A stretch of DNA of 51,192 nt from Bacteroides sp. UBA1317 (GCA_002307035.1 DBTL01000150.1:1-51192); one strand, 5' to 3'. Numbered from the stretch's first letter, positions 40,978 to 51,064 are shown. Translations and numbers: made by a program. Notes: generated from the sequence alone by a model not told the origin.

Positions 40978-42021
40978 CTATTGCTTTATCATAAATGGTT
41001 CTTGCAAATACAAATAGGTACCATACATCGTACTTGAGGAAGGTGGAGAAGCTTTAAATACATACATGTAAATCTCATCAACAACATAACCAGACCAAGA
41101 CCCATTATCAGCAAAAACAATCGCATTATCCATTGTCGATGGAGATGCCTCAAACTCTACAGAACTACTCCAACTGAGATAACCAGACGATGAGCTACCA
41201 AGACATAGATAAATAGGATAAGACGCTGACCCATAAGTACCTGTTTGCTGCCCAGCACTAAGAATAATGCATCCGTTATCAAAAGTATAATTCACTGAAA
41301 AAAAGCCAGCAATGCTTCCAATAAGAGTACTTTCATCAGTACCGAGGGCAATTGTTGCAGAATATGCTTTAAGAGTGCCTGAAGCATTATAACCATAAAT
41401 TCGCCATGTACCAATATAATCATTTATAGATGCCTGCGTCACAGCAATTGAATCAGTTATATTTCCTAAAGCATAACGTAAGTAGCCTTTTCGCGGCACA
41501 CCTGTTGAATTTTTAGCAACAAATACCTTCACGCTATCTCCCTGCACAGAATAAGAGATCCAAGCTGTAGAAGATTCAAATGCAACAGGTATATTTGATT
41601 TGAACTTAATAGCCAAAGAATCAGCCACGTCCGTTCCAAATTTTAAATCACCTGCATCTTTAGATACAGAAACACCATATTGCGTAACAGCAATAATAGT
41701 AGATTTTGTTCCAGCCTTAATTGTGACATAGGTAGAACGACCAGTCAAATTGGGATTTTCTCCAGCAGATATAGTTACAATACTTCCTGAAACTGAAATA
41801 GTTAACCAACTATCAGCAGCAATAGCTTCTAATGCCTGATCAGCAACAACCGTAATAGTTCCACTACCTCCTGCCGCCGGCAAATCTGTCTGAGCAACTT
41901 CTTGAACTACTAACTCATTATCAGCCACATCCAATCCACCCTCGTCGTCACATCCGATGAAAGTCAAAAAACAGACAAACAGAACTAAAACCACATTGGC
42001 TATTTTTCTTATTGTTCTCAT
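40978..42021 (-). CDS. BACON-domain lipoprotein of SusC/D operon
   Basis: This 347-residue protein has a lipoprotein signal with lipobox FIGC (C24) followed by acidic residues (CDDEGG) that suit surface export. Residues about 36-115 form a BACON-type Ig domain (LPAAGGSGTITVVADQ, SWLTISVSG, ITVKAGTKSTIIAVTQ-like). A second, weaker BACON copy follows, ending in YALGNITDSIAVTQAS. The C-terminal third is beta-rich with no recognised domain. BACON domains tether or bind glycans or mucin in polysaccharide-utilisation systems. It is the last gene of the operon, 13 bases after the DUF4302 gene. Confidence 0.82.
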   Translation of the reverse strand: MRTIRKIANVVLVLFVCFLTFIGCDDEGGLDVADNELVVQEVAQTDLPAAGGSGTITVVADQALEAIAADSWLTISVSGSIVTISAGENPNLTGRSTYVTIKAGTKSTIIAVTQYGVSVSKDAGDLKFGTDVADSLAIKFKSNIPVAFESSTAWISYSVQGDSVKVFVAKNSTGVPRKGYLRYALGNITDSIAVTQASINDYIGTWRIYGYNASGTLKAYSATIALGTDESTLIGSIAGFFSVNYTFDNGCIILSAGQQTGTYGSASYPIYLCLGSSSSGYLSWSSSVEFEASPSTMDNAIVFADNGSWSGYVVDEIYMYVFKASPPSSSTMYGTYLYLQEPFMIKQ

Positions 42022-42034
42022 AATACAATCTTTT

Positions 42035-43294
42035 TTAATTATCTTTTACGGCTCCATTTATATATGGGAATTGATAAGTTCCTCCCGAGTATGCACCAAT
42101 ATAATCATCGGCAGAATCAAACAGATATAAGATATAAGAATTTACGGTATAATTAGACCACACACCATTATCACTGAATGACAGTGTTAAAGGACTTGTA
42201 GACGTTATTTTAGATTCCATACCAATACCTTCAGTCTGAGTAAGATAACCAGCTTCTGCATCCCACGGACATAGTTTAACTATGTACCCATCATATTCAC
42301 CGACAGTTTGTGTTGTAATAGAAATCTTGTCATCAGCACTATTGTAAGTAGCCACAAATGGAAATGGCAATTCAGGCCCACTTACAATAAATGACTGGCC
42401 CGGAGTCTTTTCAGAAACAAGCATAGAGTATAAAGTTCCGTTTATATCAACAGACCATGTCCCAAGATATTTCTTATATTCAGGAGAGATGTAGACTTTA
42501 AAACTTCCCAGAGTACCATCAGTTGCTTTTCCCGAAAAGATGGTATCAGTAGCATTCCATGTTAGCGACTCAAAAGAATGCCCTGCAATATTAACCGGAG
42601 TATAAAAGGTGATTCCTGTAGGTGAATAAATAAACCCAGGCGTAGACACAACAGAGTCACCCACTTCAACAGATATTACATGCCAGCTATCCGAAAATGA
42701 TAGTTTAACGTTCTTATTATCCACAACTCCTTTATAATCAACATATGGGTTCTCACTCTCTATCTGAACAATGCTATTCAAATAGGTTTCCCAATCTGTC
42801 GATTCGGCCATAGGGGTCATTACCATTTTATTAGCCCACTTTTTCCCCTTCAACACAATAGAATCTGCAGATGCACTCATTATCACAAACTCAAAATCCC
42901 CCTGATATCCATCTAAAGAGCCGAATGATGGTGAACCAAAAAAATGAAGAATAGGATTGTAAGTATTAAAACTAAGTACCGGCCCCTGATCACTAACTAG
43001 AGCATACGACGAGCGATACACCGCATCCGGCGAAGCTATTTCTGAAGCTGCAGTAACTTTTCCGTCGGCAAATGAAACAATCATATTATACCCTCCATAA
43101 GAGTATCCTGTACCGGCATAGTACTTTAGGAGCCAGCCATTTTTGGGCGCTTGCAGAATATCGCTACAATTAGCCAAGGTTTCGGACATTCTTTCAGAAG
43201 CCGATTTATCGAACACCTCTTCTTCATCGTTAGCACAAGATTGAAAGCCACATGCCAGAAAGAAGCTTAGTAATGCATATATTATTTTCTTCAT
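42035..43294 (-). CDS. DUF4302 lipoprotein of SusC/D operon
   Basis: This 419-residue protein has lipobox FQSC (C20) and an acidic +2 region (CANDEEEVFDK). RMSETLANCSDILQAPKNGW and YYAGTGYSYGGYNMIVSFADGKV are the marks of DUF4302. The rest is beta-strand rich. The family is found beside SusC/SusD and HExxH lipoproteins and is presumed to be a surface ligand-binding component, but its ligand is not known. It lies between the zinc-peptidase lipoprotein (seven bases) and the BACON lipoprotein (13 bases), so all three share one message. Confidence 0.82.
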   Translation of the reverse strand: MKKIIYALLSFFLACGFQSCANDEEEVFDKSASERMSETLANCSDILQAPKNGWLLKYYAGTGYSYGGYNMIVSFADGKVTAASEIASPDAVYRSSYALVSDQGPVLSFNTYNPILHFFGSPSFGSLDGYQGDFEFVIMSASADSIVLKGKKWANKMVMTPMAESTDWETYLNSIVQIESENPYVDYKGVVDNKNVKLSFSDSWHVISVEVGDSVVSTPGFIYSPTGITFYTPVNIAGHSFESLTWNATDTIFSGKATDGTLGSFKVYISPEYKKYLGTWSVDINGTLYSMLVSEKTPGQSFIVSGPELPFPFVATYNSADDKISITTQTVGEYDGYIVKLCPWDAEAGYLTQTEGIGMESKITSTSPLTLSFSDNGVWSNYTVNSYILYLFDSADDYIGAYSGGTYQFPYINGAVKDN

Positions 43295-43301
43295 TATTTT
43301 T

Positions 43302-44189
43302 TTACTTTAAGGTTTCCAAATCAAGATTTCCAATTTCGCTCTGACGTCTTTGAACAACATCGCGCAACTCATCCAGATCAATATTCCAGGACTCTTTCAT
43401 ATATGTTTTAACAATGGCAAACTTTTGCAATATGATTGCCTTTCCTGTATCACCTGCAGCATCAAGTATAGCCTGCCATTGAGCTTTTGAATATGTTACA
43501 TATATTGAAAGATTCTCTACAAAGTCTTCATTCGGCTCACTTTGAGCATAAGGACTCACAAAACCACGTTGATATGCTTCCTCATCAGAATACAAATACC
43601 AATCATCGCTAACATAAGAAGCTTCGGATATTAACTTAAAACTAACATCATAAGATTTCTTTTGATTTAAAATATGCCCAAATTCATGGTGCATCGTTTT
43701 AAAATAATAATAGTTAAGAATCTCAGGATCTTCAATCCAACTCTGCGTTAAATTATTTACAAGATAAAGTGTGATTTTCAACCCACCTTCTGCTGTACCT
43801 AATACAATTGTTCCATTTGAATTATAAGCTGCTGAGCCTACAAGATAAATGATACGAGGTACATAAGTTTTAGTAAAAGTAACACCGGCCACTTCATCGT
43901 AAGACTCGAGCCAGAGGTGCTTTATTATAACAGCAAGTTTTGCAGCTTTAGCTGAATCTGCAGGCACTAAGTTGTAGTCCATATCAGATTCAATGTCTTC
44001 CATTTTATACTTAAAATCTATATTATATGGGTAAGTATAATTCTTCAGCAACCACTGTTCCAAAGAATCCCTAACAACCGGCGTAGTATCAAAAATACTA
44101 TCGGAGCTTAGCTCATCACCCGATTCACAGCTAGTGATCGAAAAAAGGAGAGTAAGCACTAATATTCCAAAAAATATCTTTTTCATCAT
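43302..44189 (-). CDS. Substrate import-associated zinc metallohydrolase lipoprotein
   Basis: This 295-residue protein has lipobox ITSC (C21) and the zinc motif HHEFGHILNQ with H168, E169 and H172. A third ligand probably lies further on (EDFVE region near SPYAQSEPNEDF). The arrangement matches the putative zinc metallohydrolase lipoproteins that travel with SusC/SusD pairs (TIGR04549). It is expected at the cell surface and may cleave peptides or glycopeptides before import. It lies 21 bases after susD in the operon. The substrate is unknown. Confidence 0.85.
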   Translation of the reverse strand: MMKKIFFGILVLTLLFSITSCESGDELSSDSIFDTTPVVRDSLEQWLLKNYTYPYNIDFKYKMEDIESDMDYNLVPADSAKAAKLAVIIKHLWLESYDEVAGVTFTKTYVPRIIYLVGSAAYNSNGTIVLGTAEGGLKITLYLVNNLTQSWIEDPEILNYYYFKTMHHEFGHILNQKKSYDVSFKLISEASYVSDDWYLYSDEEAYQRGFVSPYAQSEPNEDFVENLSIYVTYSKAQWQAILDAAGDTGKAIILQKFAIVKTYMKESWNIDLDELRDVVQRRQSEIGNLDLETLK

Positions 44190-44210
44190 AATGACTTATT
44201 TATTTAATTT

Positions 44211-45770
44211 TCATCTTGGGTTAGCAGTAATACCGGCAGTAATTACGTCTTGCGGCAATTGAATAGCTCGACGAGGATCATTCACGACAAGTGAATCGGT
44301 TACTTCGCCGACTTTCATATTAGCATTCATTGTACGACGATAAATAACAATGCCATAACGCTTTAGATCTTGCCAACGTAAACCTTCATGCAAGGTAATC
44401 AACCTTCTGAGCTGAAGAATGCACTGCAAAAGAGGTTCCTGAGTCTCCACCTCAATAGTAAAATCGGTGTTGAATTTTTTCTTCACAGTTGGACTCGTAG
44501 GAGTATAATAATCAATGGCCGAGTAATAAGCCTTTATCTCATCTAATGTAATTCCATTAATTGACGAAAAAGCACTAAGCAAAGTATTGATATCCCCAAC
44601 AGCTTTAGTATATTCTTTCTTTAAAGCATAAGCTTCTGACCTACAAAGCAAAGTTTCCTCAGCATTAAACACTGAATAAACAGAGTGCGCATTGCCAATG
44701 CCACTTGAATAGTCTGTGTATTCAAAGTAATAGCCGATTTTACGAATAATTATTTTAGGTAAACTTGAATTGCTAAACGCACTGTAGTAAAGGACTGATT
44801 TATTCTGTCCCCAAGGGCCAGAAGCACCTATCGTTTCATTATTAGAAATATAAGAGCCATGCGCATAACGATTACCGGTTGAATAATTTCCCCCAATAGC
44901 TCCCCACAAAGAATAAACACTTTGCAATAAGAAATTTGCCTGAACGTCAGAATCGACATAAGCATTCGGTCTAATTTGAGAGTTTTGAGATAACTGATTC
45001 CATGAATACCAATCTCTTAATACACTAGCAGGAGATTCTCCTAAAGCTTTAGTAGCATAAGCTATTGCCTTATCATATTTCTGATAATACAGATTAAATC
45101 TCGCCGCAAAAGCATATGCTGCCTTTTTATTGAAATGGTAAGAGGGTACAGAATAAGAGGCATCATCTATTAGTGGCAACGCTTCTTCAATATCGGCATT
45201 TATTTTACTATATAATTCAGCTAAAGTACTCCTTTCGTATAAGGGAGAAACAGTCGTTTCAGGTTCTGTAGGATAAGGAAGTCCAAGTTTACTACTAGCA
45301 GTCAACTCCGAATAAGCATCACAAAAGATATTGGCAAGCATAAAATCAGCATACGCTCTGCACATTAAGGCTTCACCTTTTTCGGCTTGCAATGTGGAAG
45401 TATTCCCTAACTCCACAATCGCATCCAATGCTATATTAGCCGTGGAGAGAGCTGTATAATAACCTTCCCAAAGGCTTTGAGGAGTTTCGTCATCACTAAC
45501 CTCAGTTATATCATCCCATTGATAAGCCTGCATCTGAAATTTATCGTATGTCAAGTAATTGTTGGCCATATTATCTGTATTATCAGAAGCCATCTCAAAT
45601 AGCATATTCGGGTTTTTTGAAGAATAAGCCGACACTAACAGCTGCCCTACTTTATCTTCAGTATCAATCTCTGTTCTATTGTCCGGCAAAGTGTCCAAAT
45701 AGTCATCGCAGGAGCCAAGCAAAGCAACCATGCATAATAAAACGCCGCTATATATATTTTTCATATTCAT
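44211..45770 (-). CDS. SusD/RagB-family nutrient-binding lipoprotein
   Basis: This 519-residue protein has lipobox LGSC (C21) followed by CDDYLDTLPDNRTEIDTEDK, the typical SusD N-terminus. SusD TPR-type helices follow, for example KGEALMCRAYADFMLANIF, KKAAYAFAARFNLYYQKYDKA and ETLLCRSEAYALKKEYTKAV. The C-terminus has LHEGLRWQDLKRYGIVIYR. SusD proteins form the lid of the SusC transporter and capture the nutrient at the surface. Here the ligand is likely a peptide or glycopeptide because of the adjacent zinc peptidase, but this is inference. It starts eleven bases after the susC stop. Confidence 0.95.
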   Translation of the reverse strand: MNMKNIYSGVLLCMVALLGSCDDYLDTLPDNRTEIDTEDKVGQLLVSAYSSKNPNMLFEMASDNTDNMANNYLTYDKFQMQAYQWDDITEVSDDETPQSLWEGYYTALSTANIALDAIVELGNTSTLQAEKGEALMCRAYADFMLANIFCDAYSELTASSKLGLPYPTEPETTVSPLYERSTLAELYSKINADIEEALPLIDDASYSVPSYHFNKKAAYAFAARFNLYYQKYDKAIAYATKALGESPASVLRDWYSWNQLSQNSQIRPNAYVDSDVQANFLLQSVYSLWGAIGGNYSTGNRYAHGSYISNNETIGASGPWGQNKSVLYYSAFSNSSLPKIIIRKIGYYFEYTDYSSGIGNAHSVYSVFNAEETLLCRSEAYALKKEYTKAVGDINTLLSAFSSINGITLDEIKAYYSAIDYYTPTSPTVKKKFNTDFTIEVETQEPLLQCILQLRRLITLHEGLRWQDLKRYGIVIYRRTMNANMKVGEVTDSLVVNDPRRAIQLPQDVITAGITANPR

Positions 45771-45781
45771 AAACTATTATA

Positions 45782-48700
45782 TTAAAATCCTAACTTAAGT
45801 GTAAACGTAAATTGTTTAGGAACAGGAGCAGCAACACCTCCTGATCGGAAAAACTCAGGATCTTGTCCATTCAATTTAGAATCAGCATAAATCAAAAACA
45901 GATTAGTTGCCTGCAATTTTAAAGACAAATCTGTCACTTTAGTTCCCCTTAACCAATTCTGAGGGAAATCGTATGCCAAAGAGATCTCTTTCATTCTTAC
46001 GAAATCTCCCTTTGCAACCCGTATATCTGAATAATTATATGCGTTGTACGCAACGTCCAAAGATGGATAGCTTAAATATTGACGCCTGCTTGCAAGAACA
46101 GGCACATTGGTATAATTTTCATCTCCCGGAATTTCCCAACGATTTTTAAACTCTTTAGTCATTGAAGTTAAGTCATTGTATCTTGCGTCAAATACATCAT
46201 TCAGACGAACGACATTTCCGAAAGAGTATGTTACAAATACATTCAGTTTCATATTTTTATACGAAAATATATTGCCCATACTACCTGTTATAGTAGGATC
46301 TGTGGGGCCTTCATATTTCAAAAAACTGAGTTTATTACGTTCCTGAAAATTAATATCCGTAATGGTCAAATTAGCAGACTCGTTAGTAAAAGTAGGTAAG
46401 CCATCTTCAGTTAATCCTTGAAAAGGTATTGAAAACAAGCTTCTAACAGGATAGCCTTTCATCGCAAATCCATTACCTTTAACCAGATCAATGACCTGGG
46501 CCTGAGACATCAAATCAGTAACAGTATTCTTTGTATGTGAAAAAATGAAATTCGTAGACCATTTAAAGTCATGGGATACAATATTCTTTGTTGAAACCGT
46601 AAATTCTTCTCCATTTGAACGCATTGAAGCAGTATTCGCATATCGAACAACATCACCCGTTGTACCAGTTGTTACCGTAGGTCCTATTAGATCAAAATTA
46701 TCTCGCTTATACCAATCGAAAGCAACATTAATACGATTATTTAAAAAGCCTGCGTCAAAACCAAGATTTAACTCATGTTTTTTCTCATAAGTTAATTCAC
46801 TATTCTCTGATTCATCTTTATATAAACCTGATTCTTTTACACTAGAGAATGGACGATATGGGTTATATGCTTTTATAATTACTGTAGAATTGGCATACTC
46901 ACGAGGACCTCTATCTGCTGTTAAGCTATAAGATGCCTTAATGGTCAGATGTGATAATGTTGGTTCCAGTGAGTTAAAAAAGGTTTCTTCATGCACATTC
47001 CATGAACCAGCCAGATTCCAAGTTGGCAACCAACGAGATGAACGAGCCTTACCTAATCCATTAGTACCTTCATAACGATAAGTTCCATTAAAGGTATATT
47101 TTCCTCTGTATGAGTAAGTTGCATTACCAAAAAAAGCTGTATTTCTAACCTTGGTATGACTTAATGAATAATAATCTGTGCCATCCTCAATTCCCTTCTT
47201 AAAAAACTCATACACATAGAATGGTATTTCTCCTTTAGAATATTGCATACCCCAACCATTAAAATAGCTCTTCTCGCGGTCAGTGCTATTCAATTCCATT
47301 CCACCAAAAAGATTCAATATATGTACTCCATTAAAAATATGATTCCAACTAGCTGTTGTTCGGAAATCATATCCATTCATGCGATTATCCGTTCTTTTAT
47401 AGATACCTCCATTAGGCAATATAGAAATAGGTAGCGCATAAGGATTATCGGGATCTGTGTACAATAGTGGATTTTCATCACGAATGGTACTAGTGCCCAT
47501 TGCCCTGTATGCTTCAGCTTGATTTGAATCATCCAATATATTATGTTCCTGAGAGGTTGCAGAATATTTAACTGCCCCTAGCATACTCAATTCCAATTCA
47601 GGTATAACCTTCCATCTCAGTTCACCTTGGAATCTAAGATCTGATACGTTTAAGTCAATATAATTAGATTCCAGTTCGTGCAAGATATTAAATGGAGCAT
47701 AATTATTTGTATAGTAAACAGATGGATCCAACGCACGAGAAGAATTTAAAGCATATGAGTACGGATTTATATCAAAATCCCTTTTCACTTTGCCTGAAAC
47801 AACATCCACGTCCTGACTAAGTGTACCGGGCGCTTTTTGCTTACGATACGAAGCAGCAGCAATCATATTGAACGTGACATTATCTAAGACCCTATAGTTT
47901 GCATTCAAATTGGCAGTATATCGATTTACCTCACTTTCTTTATACCAACCCGGATCAATCATTGCACTCAATGATGCATAGTAACTCGCTTTCTCATTTC
48001 CAGATGAAATACTTACTGAATGATTCTGCGTCACATTTTCATTAAATAATTCTTTAAACCAATTCGTATTTCTCATTTCCGCACTTTTTAGATAGCCATT
48101 TTGGCTCTCTACGTCGTTCCGTAATAAAAACTGACCAGTAGCTTCATCGTACGTATTCATCAATTCGTACATTTTACCATAAACACCACTCTCAGCATAA
48201 TTAGCTATTTCGGCATAATTTAGCCAGCCTTTCTCTTTCATCTCCTTATAAATTCCCATTTGGTCCTGAGAATTTAAGATATTAAAGTTCCGATAGCTAG
48301 GTATCAGGCGATAGGTCAATTCACTAGTATAATTTATATGGCTCTGCCCTGCCTTACCTTTTTTTGTGGTAACAACAATTACTCCAGCCATAGCTCTCGC
48401 ACCATAGATAGAAGTAGCACTACCGTCTTTCAATATTTGAAAGCTTTCTATATCATCGGAATTCAACCCGGCTATAGCTGATCCAATAAGCGTTTCAGCA
48501 TCTCCGGAAGAAAGATCATCGGCACTTACTTCACTCACGTCTTCCATAATCACACCATCAATAACCCAAAGCGGTTTAGAACTACCATATATAGATGTAG
48601 CACCACGCACTCTAATTTTAGGAGCGGTACCAAAAGTTCCTGAAACATTCTGCACAGAAACTCCAGCAGAGCGGCCTTCCAGTGAACGGCTAATATCAGG

Positions 48701-49090
48701 AATACCATTAAGCATGGCATCACTAGCATTTAACTTATCTGTTGCCCCAGTAAACAAACGTTTGTCCATACGAGACATACCAGTTACAACAATTCCCTCG
48801 AGGATCTCTGTCGTGCTTTTCATTCTCACCCTCATCCCGTTCTGAGCTTTTACCTCCTGACGTTCATATCCAATGTATGTTATAATCAAAACTTTGCCCG
48901 TGGCTACGGTTAAAGAAAATCGTCCATCGACATCAGTAGTCGTGCCAGTAGCTGTACCTTTCACCAATATCGAAGCCCCTATGACCGGTTCCCCGGTCTC
49001 GTCAATAATACTACCTTTTATAGGTTTTAACTGAGCAAATACAACGATGCTCAGAAACATACAAAATAATGTAATTCCCGTTTTTTTCAT
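45782..49090 (-). CDS. SusC/RagA-family TonB-dependent outer-membrane transporter
   Basis: This 1102-residue protein has a signal peptide (MKKTGITLFCMFLSIVVFAQ). A carboxypeptidase-regulatory-like domain follows (about 24-95; KGSIIDETGEPVIGASILVK). Then come IVVTGMSRMDKR near the TonB-box position, a plug domain (about 110-235; IRVRGATSIYGSSKPLWVIDG, SIYGARAMAGVIVVTTKKGK), and a long beta barrel ending in FTFTLKLGF. It imports a nutrient delivered by its SusD partner. No extra N-terminal secretin/STN domain is present, so signalling through a FecR-type anti-sigma factor is not expected. It is the first gene of the operon. Confidence 0.96.
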   Translation of the reverse strand: MKKTGITLFCMFLSIVVFAQLKPIKGSIIDETGEPVIGASILVKGTATGTTTDVDGRFSLTVATGKVLIITYIGYERQEVKAQNGMRVRMKSTTEILEGIVVTGMSRMDKRLFTGATDKLNASDAMLNGIPDISRSLEGRSAGVSVQNVSGTFGTAPKIRVRGATSIYGSSKPLWVIDGVIMEDVSEVSADDLSSGDAETLIGSAIAGLNSDDIESFQILKDGSATSIYGARAMAGVIVVTTKKGKAGQSHINYTSELTYRLIPSYRNFNILNSQDQMGIYKEMKEKGWLNYAEIANYAESGVYGKMYELMNTYDEATGQFLLRNDVESQNGYLKSAEMRNTNWFKELFNENVTQNHSVSISSGNEKASYYASLSAMIDPGWYKESEVNRYTANLNANYRVLDNVTFNMIAAASYRKQKAPGTLSQDVDVVSGKVKRDFDINPYSYALNSSRALDPSVYYTNNYAPFNILHELESNYIDLNVSDLRFQGELRWKVIPELELSMLGAVKYSATSQEHNILDDSNQAEAYRAMGTSTIRDENPLLYTDPDNPYALPISILPNGGIYKRTDNRMNGYDFRTTASWNHIFNGVHILNLFGGMELNSTDREKSYFNGWGMQYSKGEIPFYVYEFFKKGIEDGTDYYSLSHTKVRNTAFFGNATYSYRGKYTFNGTYRYEGTNGLGKARSSRWLPTWNLAGSWNVHEETFFNSLEPTLSHLTIKASYSLTADRGPREYANSTVIIKAYNPYRPFSSVKESGLYKDESENSELTYEKKHELNLGFDAGFLNNRINVAFDWYKRDNFDLIGPTVTTGTTGDVVRYANTASMRSNGEEFTVSTKNIVSHDFKWSTNFIFSHTKNTVTDLMSQAQVIDLVKGNGFAMKGYPVRSLFSIPFQGLTEDGLPTFTNESANLTITDINFQERNKLSFLKYEGPTDPTITGSMGNIFSYKNMKLNVFVTYSFGNVVRLNDVFDARYNDLTSMTKEFKNRWEIPGDENYTNVPVLASRRQYLSYPSLDVAYNAYNYSDIRVAKGDFVRMKEISLAYDFPQNWLRGTKVTDLSLKLQATNLFLIYADSKLNGQDPEFFRSGGVAAPVPKQFTFTLKLGF

Positions 49091-49163
49091 AAGCGATATT
49101 ATTAAAAAAAGTAATTAATATTATAGGATTATATCCTAATAATATTTCATAAAATTATAATAA

Positions 49164-49177
49164 ACAATTGCAATTGT
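49164..49177. promoter_or_regulatory. 14-bp palindrome, probable operator at susC promoter
   Basis: acaattgcaattgt is a perfect palindrome. It lies just downstream of the candidate -7 box at 49186-49193 on the minus strand, about where transcription should begin. Confidence 0.5.
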
Positions 49178-49185
49178 ATACTATG

Positions 49186-49193
49186 CAAAAATA
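49186..49193 (-). promoter_or_regulatory. Candidate -7 box for SusC/D operon
   Basis: The minus strand reads TATTTTTG, matching TAnnTTTG, about 95 bases upstream of the susC ATG. Confidence 0.5.
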
Positions 49194-49773
49194 TAACATA
49201 TAATAATTAAAAGCAAAAAATAAAAATGATATTAGCCATTTAATCTTAAAATAAATGAATTTTATAGTTTATAGAGCAAAAAGAATCATTATTGATAGAA
49301 TATAAAGCTTAATTTATTTAATTTTAAATATTTATATAAAACAGACACTATACTGTTTAATATCAAAAGGAAATAATATAATGCAATATTATATCAATTT
49401 TAATTAAAAATAGAAATAATATAATGATATAGATAAATAATAGCACGCATAAAAGCAACATATATTAAACATAATTATTAGACTAAATATATGTCTATAA
49501 TCATATATATAAGTAAAATAAGAATTCTTAATACAATGCTAATTATCTCCTGTTGATCATGTACATCTTAAACATCTATTATTTCTTATTTTATTAAAAT
49601 TGCCATAACGCTTATTCGCATTATTCAAATATTTACAGCATGTATTTTTAACTAATAAATATTGATATAATACGCTGTATCAAGAGGTCAATGAATGAGA
49701 TATTTATGAAAGATAAAGATGAGAAGTGATAAGCGACTGCCAACAGAGTGTAAATACGTTTAATTAGGATAGA

Positions 49774-49794
49774 ATATATTATGCAATAATATAT
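49774..49794. repeat. AT-rich inverted repeat
   Basis: The arms atatattat and ataatatat flank the bases gca. A related sequence lies near 49380. Confidence 0.4.
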
Positions 49795-49882
49795 CTCAAT
49801 GCAACATTACGTTATAAATCATCTTCATGACATACATTATGCCCTATAATGATTGACGAATCAAAAGCCTAAATATTCTTAG

Positions 49883-49909
49883 TAAAAGAAAGCCATTAAA
49901 AGACTTTCT
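49883..49909 (-). terminator. Terminator overlapping acyltransferase stop
   Basis: On the minus strand agaaagtc pairs with ggctttct across a 7-base loop that contains the stop codon, followed by a T-rich stretch. The stem uses two G-U-type pairs. Confidence 0.5.
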
Positions 49910-50999
49910 TCATTCCCGGTATTAATCTAAGCAAATGAGACATTATAAAGCAACATGGAATGCCTATAAGCAGAACTAAAGCAAGCTTTCCTAAAGGTGA
50001 AACGGAGAGTTGCTCAACTAAGAAAGTACAGCATACTACCACCATTGGGTGAATAATATAAGCAGTGTAACTATCATCGGAAAGAATGAGAATAAACTTA
50101 TTCGGCCTATTGAAATACTTTTTAGAAAAGGCCAATAGAAAATAACTAATACCCACACACATCACCGGTTCCCACATAGCATAAAACAGAGCTGACAGAT
50201 TAAGCCCTCCAAGGAAAGGGGTAACATTTTCTGTCCTTGTTGCAATCATTAGCATAGGAATGCAGATAAGCGAAAAGGTAAACCAAGGGGTAGCTCCTTT
50301 CAGAGTTAATTGTTCCATCCAATTACGGCGACAAGCGATAATACCTACAAGATACATGCCAATATAAAGAGAGAAAAAACCAAACTGCAAGCCAAAAAAA
50401 GATGTACCGACCGGATAAACCATTCGTATCAGATAGGCTGCAAGGCCTGTCACAATCATGAACAAGAATATCCCTGTTGTTGAGGATAATTTATCAGGAA
50501 GCAATTTAGATAAAGTGCCGGCAAAGAAACGACGATAAAGAGCATAAACCGTTTCAATGAACAGAAGCGTCAACACAAACCACATTGGGCCAGGCTCTGC
50601 ATAGTGCATATCCATCATCCAAACGAAACTCACCCAAGAAGCGTCGGTTTTATCTAAATAAAGATGTATCCAATAAACAAGAGTAGGATGAATCAGTGCA
50701 GTATAAACCAAAAGCGGGATTCCTAATCTAACCAAACGTTCTTTTAGAAAACGGGCAAAACCCTTTTTATCATACGAAATTGGCATAAAAAGTGCCGAGA
50801 TAAAAAAGAAAAGGCTCATAAAGTAGGACTGATCAATCGACATAAAGAGAGACAATACATATTGAGTTGCTCCCGAGGTAGGCGTTTGACTAACATAATA
50901 CCAGCCTCCGGAACCGCCAAATGCAATAGCCGAGTGATGGAAAAAGACTAATACTGTGAGGAAGATTCGCAATAAATCGATGTAATATGCTCTTTTCAT
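49896..50999 (-). CDS. Acyltransferase-3 family membrane protein
   Basis: From the ATG at 50999 the protein has 367 residues; the frame extends to 51062, but the extra 21 residues do not match the usual start, which is YYIDLLRIFLTVLVFFHHSAIAFGG. About ten hydrophobic segments follow. The conserved His pair (FFHH), RLVRLGIPLLVYT, and SDDSYTAYIIHPMVV are family signatures. Such proteins acylate exported sugars, lipids or peptidoglycan in the inner membrane. The substrate is not evident. It is transcribed toward the SusC operon and ends with an overlapping terminator. Confidence 0.88.
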   Translation of the reverse strand: MKRAYYIDLLRIFLTVLVFFHHSAIAFGGSGGWYYVSQTPTSGATQYVLSLFMSIDQSYFMSLFFFISALFMPISYDKKGFARFLKERLVRLGIPLLVYTALIHPTLVYWIHLYLDKTDASWVSFVWMMDMHYAEPGPMWFVLTLLFIETVYALYRRFFAGTLSKLLPDKLSSTTGIFLFMIVTGLAAYLIRMVYPVGTSFFGLQFGFFSLYIGMYLVGIIACRRNWMEQLTLKGATPWFTFSLICIPMLMIATRTENVTPFLGGLNLSALFYAMWEPVMCVGISYFLLAFSKKYFNRPNKFILILSDDSYTAYIIHPMVVVCCTFLVEQLSVSPLGKLALVLLIGIPCCFIMSHLLRLIPGMKKVF

Positions 51000-51064
51000 A
51001 CTCTTATATATTAGTAGATATTTAAATATAAGACGTACAAGATAGAAAAACATTGCATACAAAC

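Larger units (their letters stand above)
49091..49895. other. Very AT-rich intergenic region
   Basis: About 800 bases separate susC from the acyltransferase gene, and no ORF is supported. It is strikingly AT-rich by eye. It contains the susC promoter region, several palindromes (49124-49138, 49164-49177, 49774-49794), and two similar AT-rich stretches with a central ATGCAATA (about 49380 and 49780). A long susC leader or a distal regulatory site is possible. Confidence 0.7.

Noticed and set aside
51000..51062. N-terminal extension of the acyltransferase
   Set aside because: The 21 extra residues are unlike the family start, which begins at MKRAYYIDLLR.
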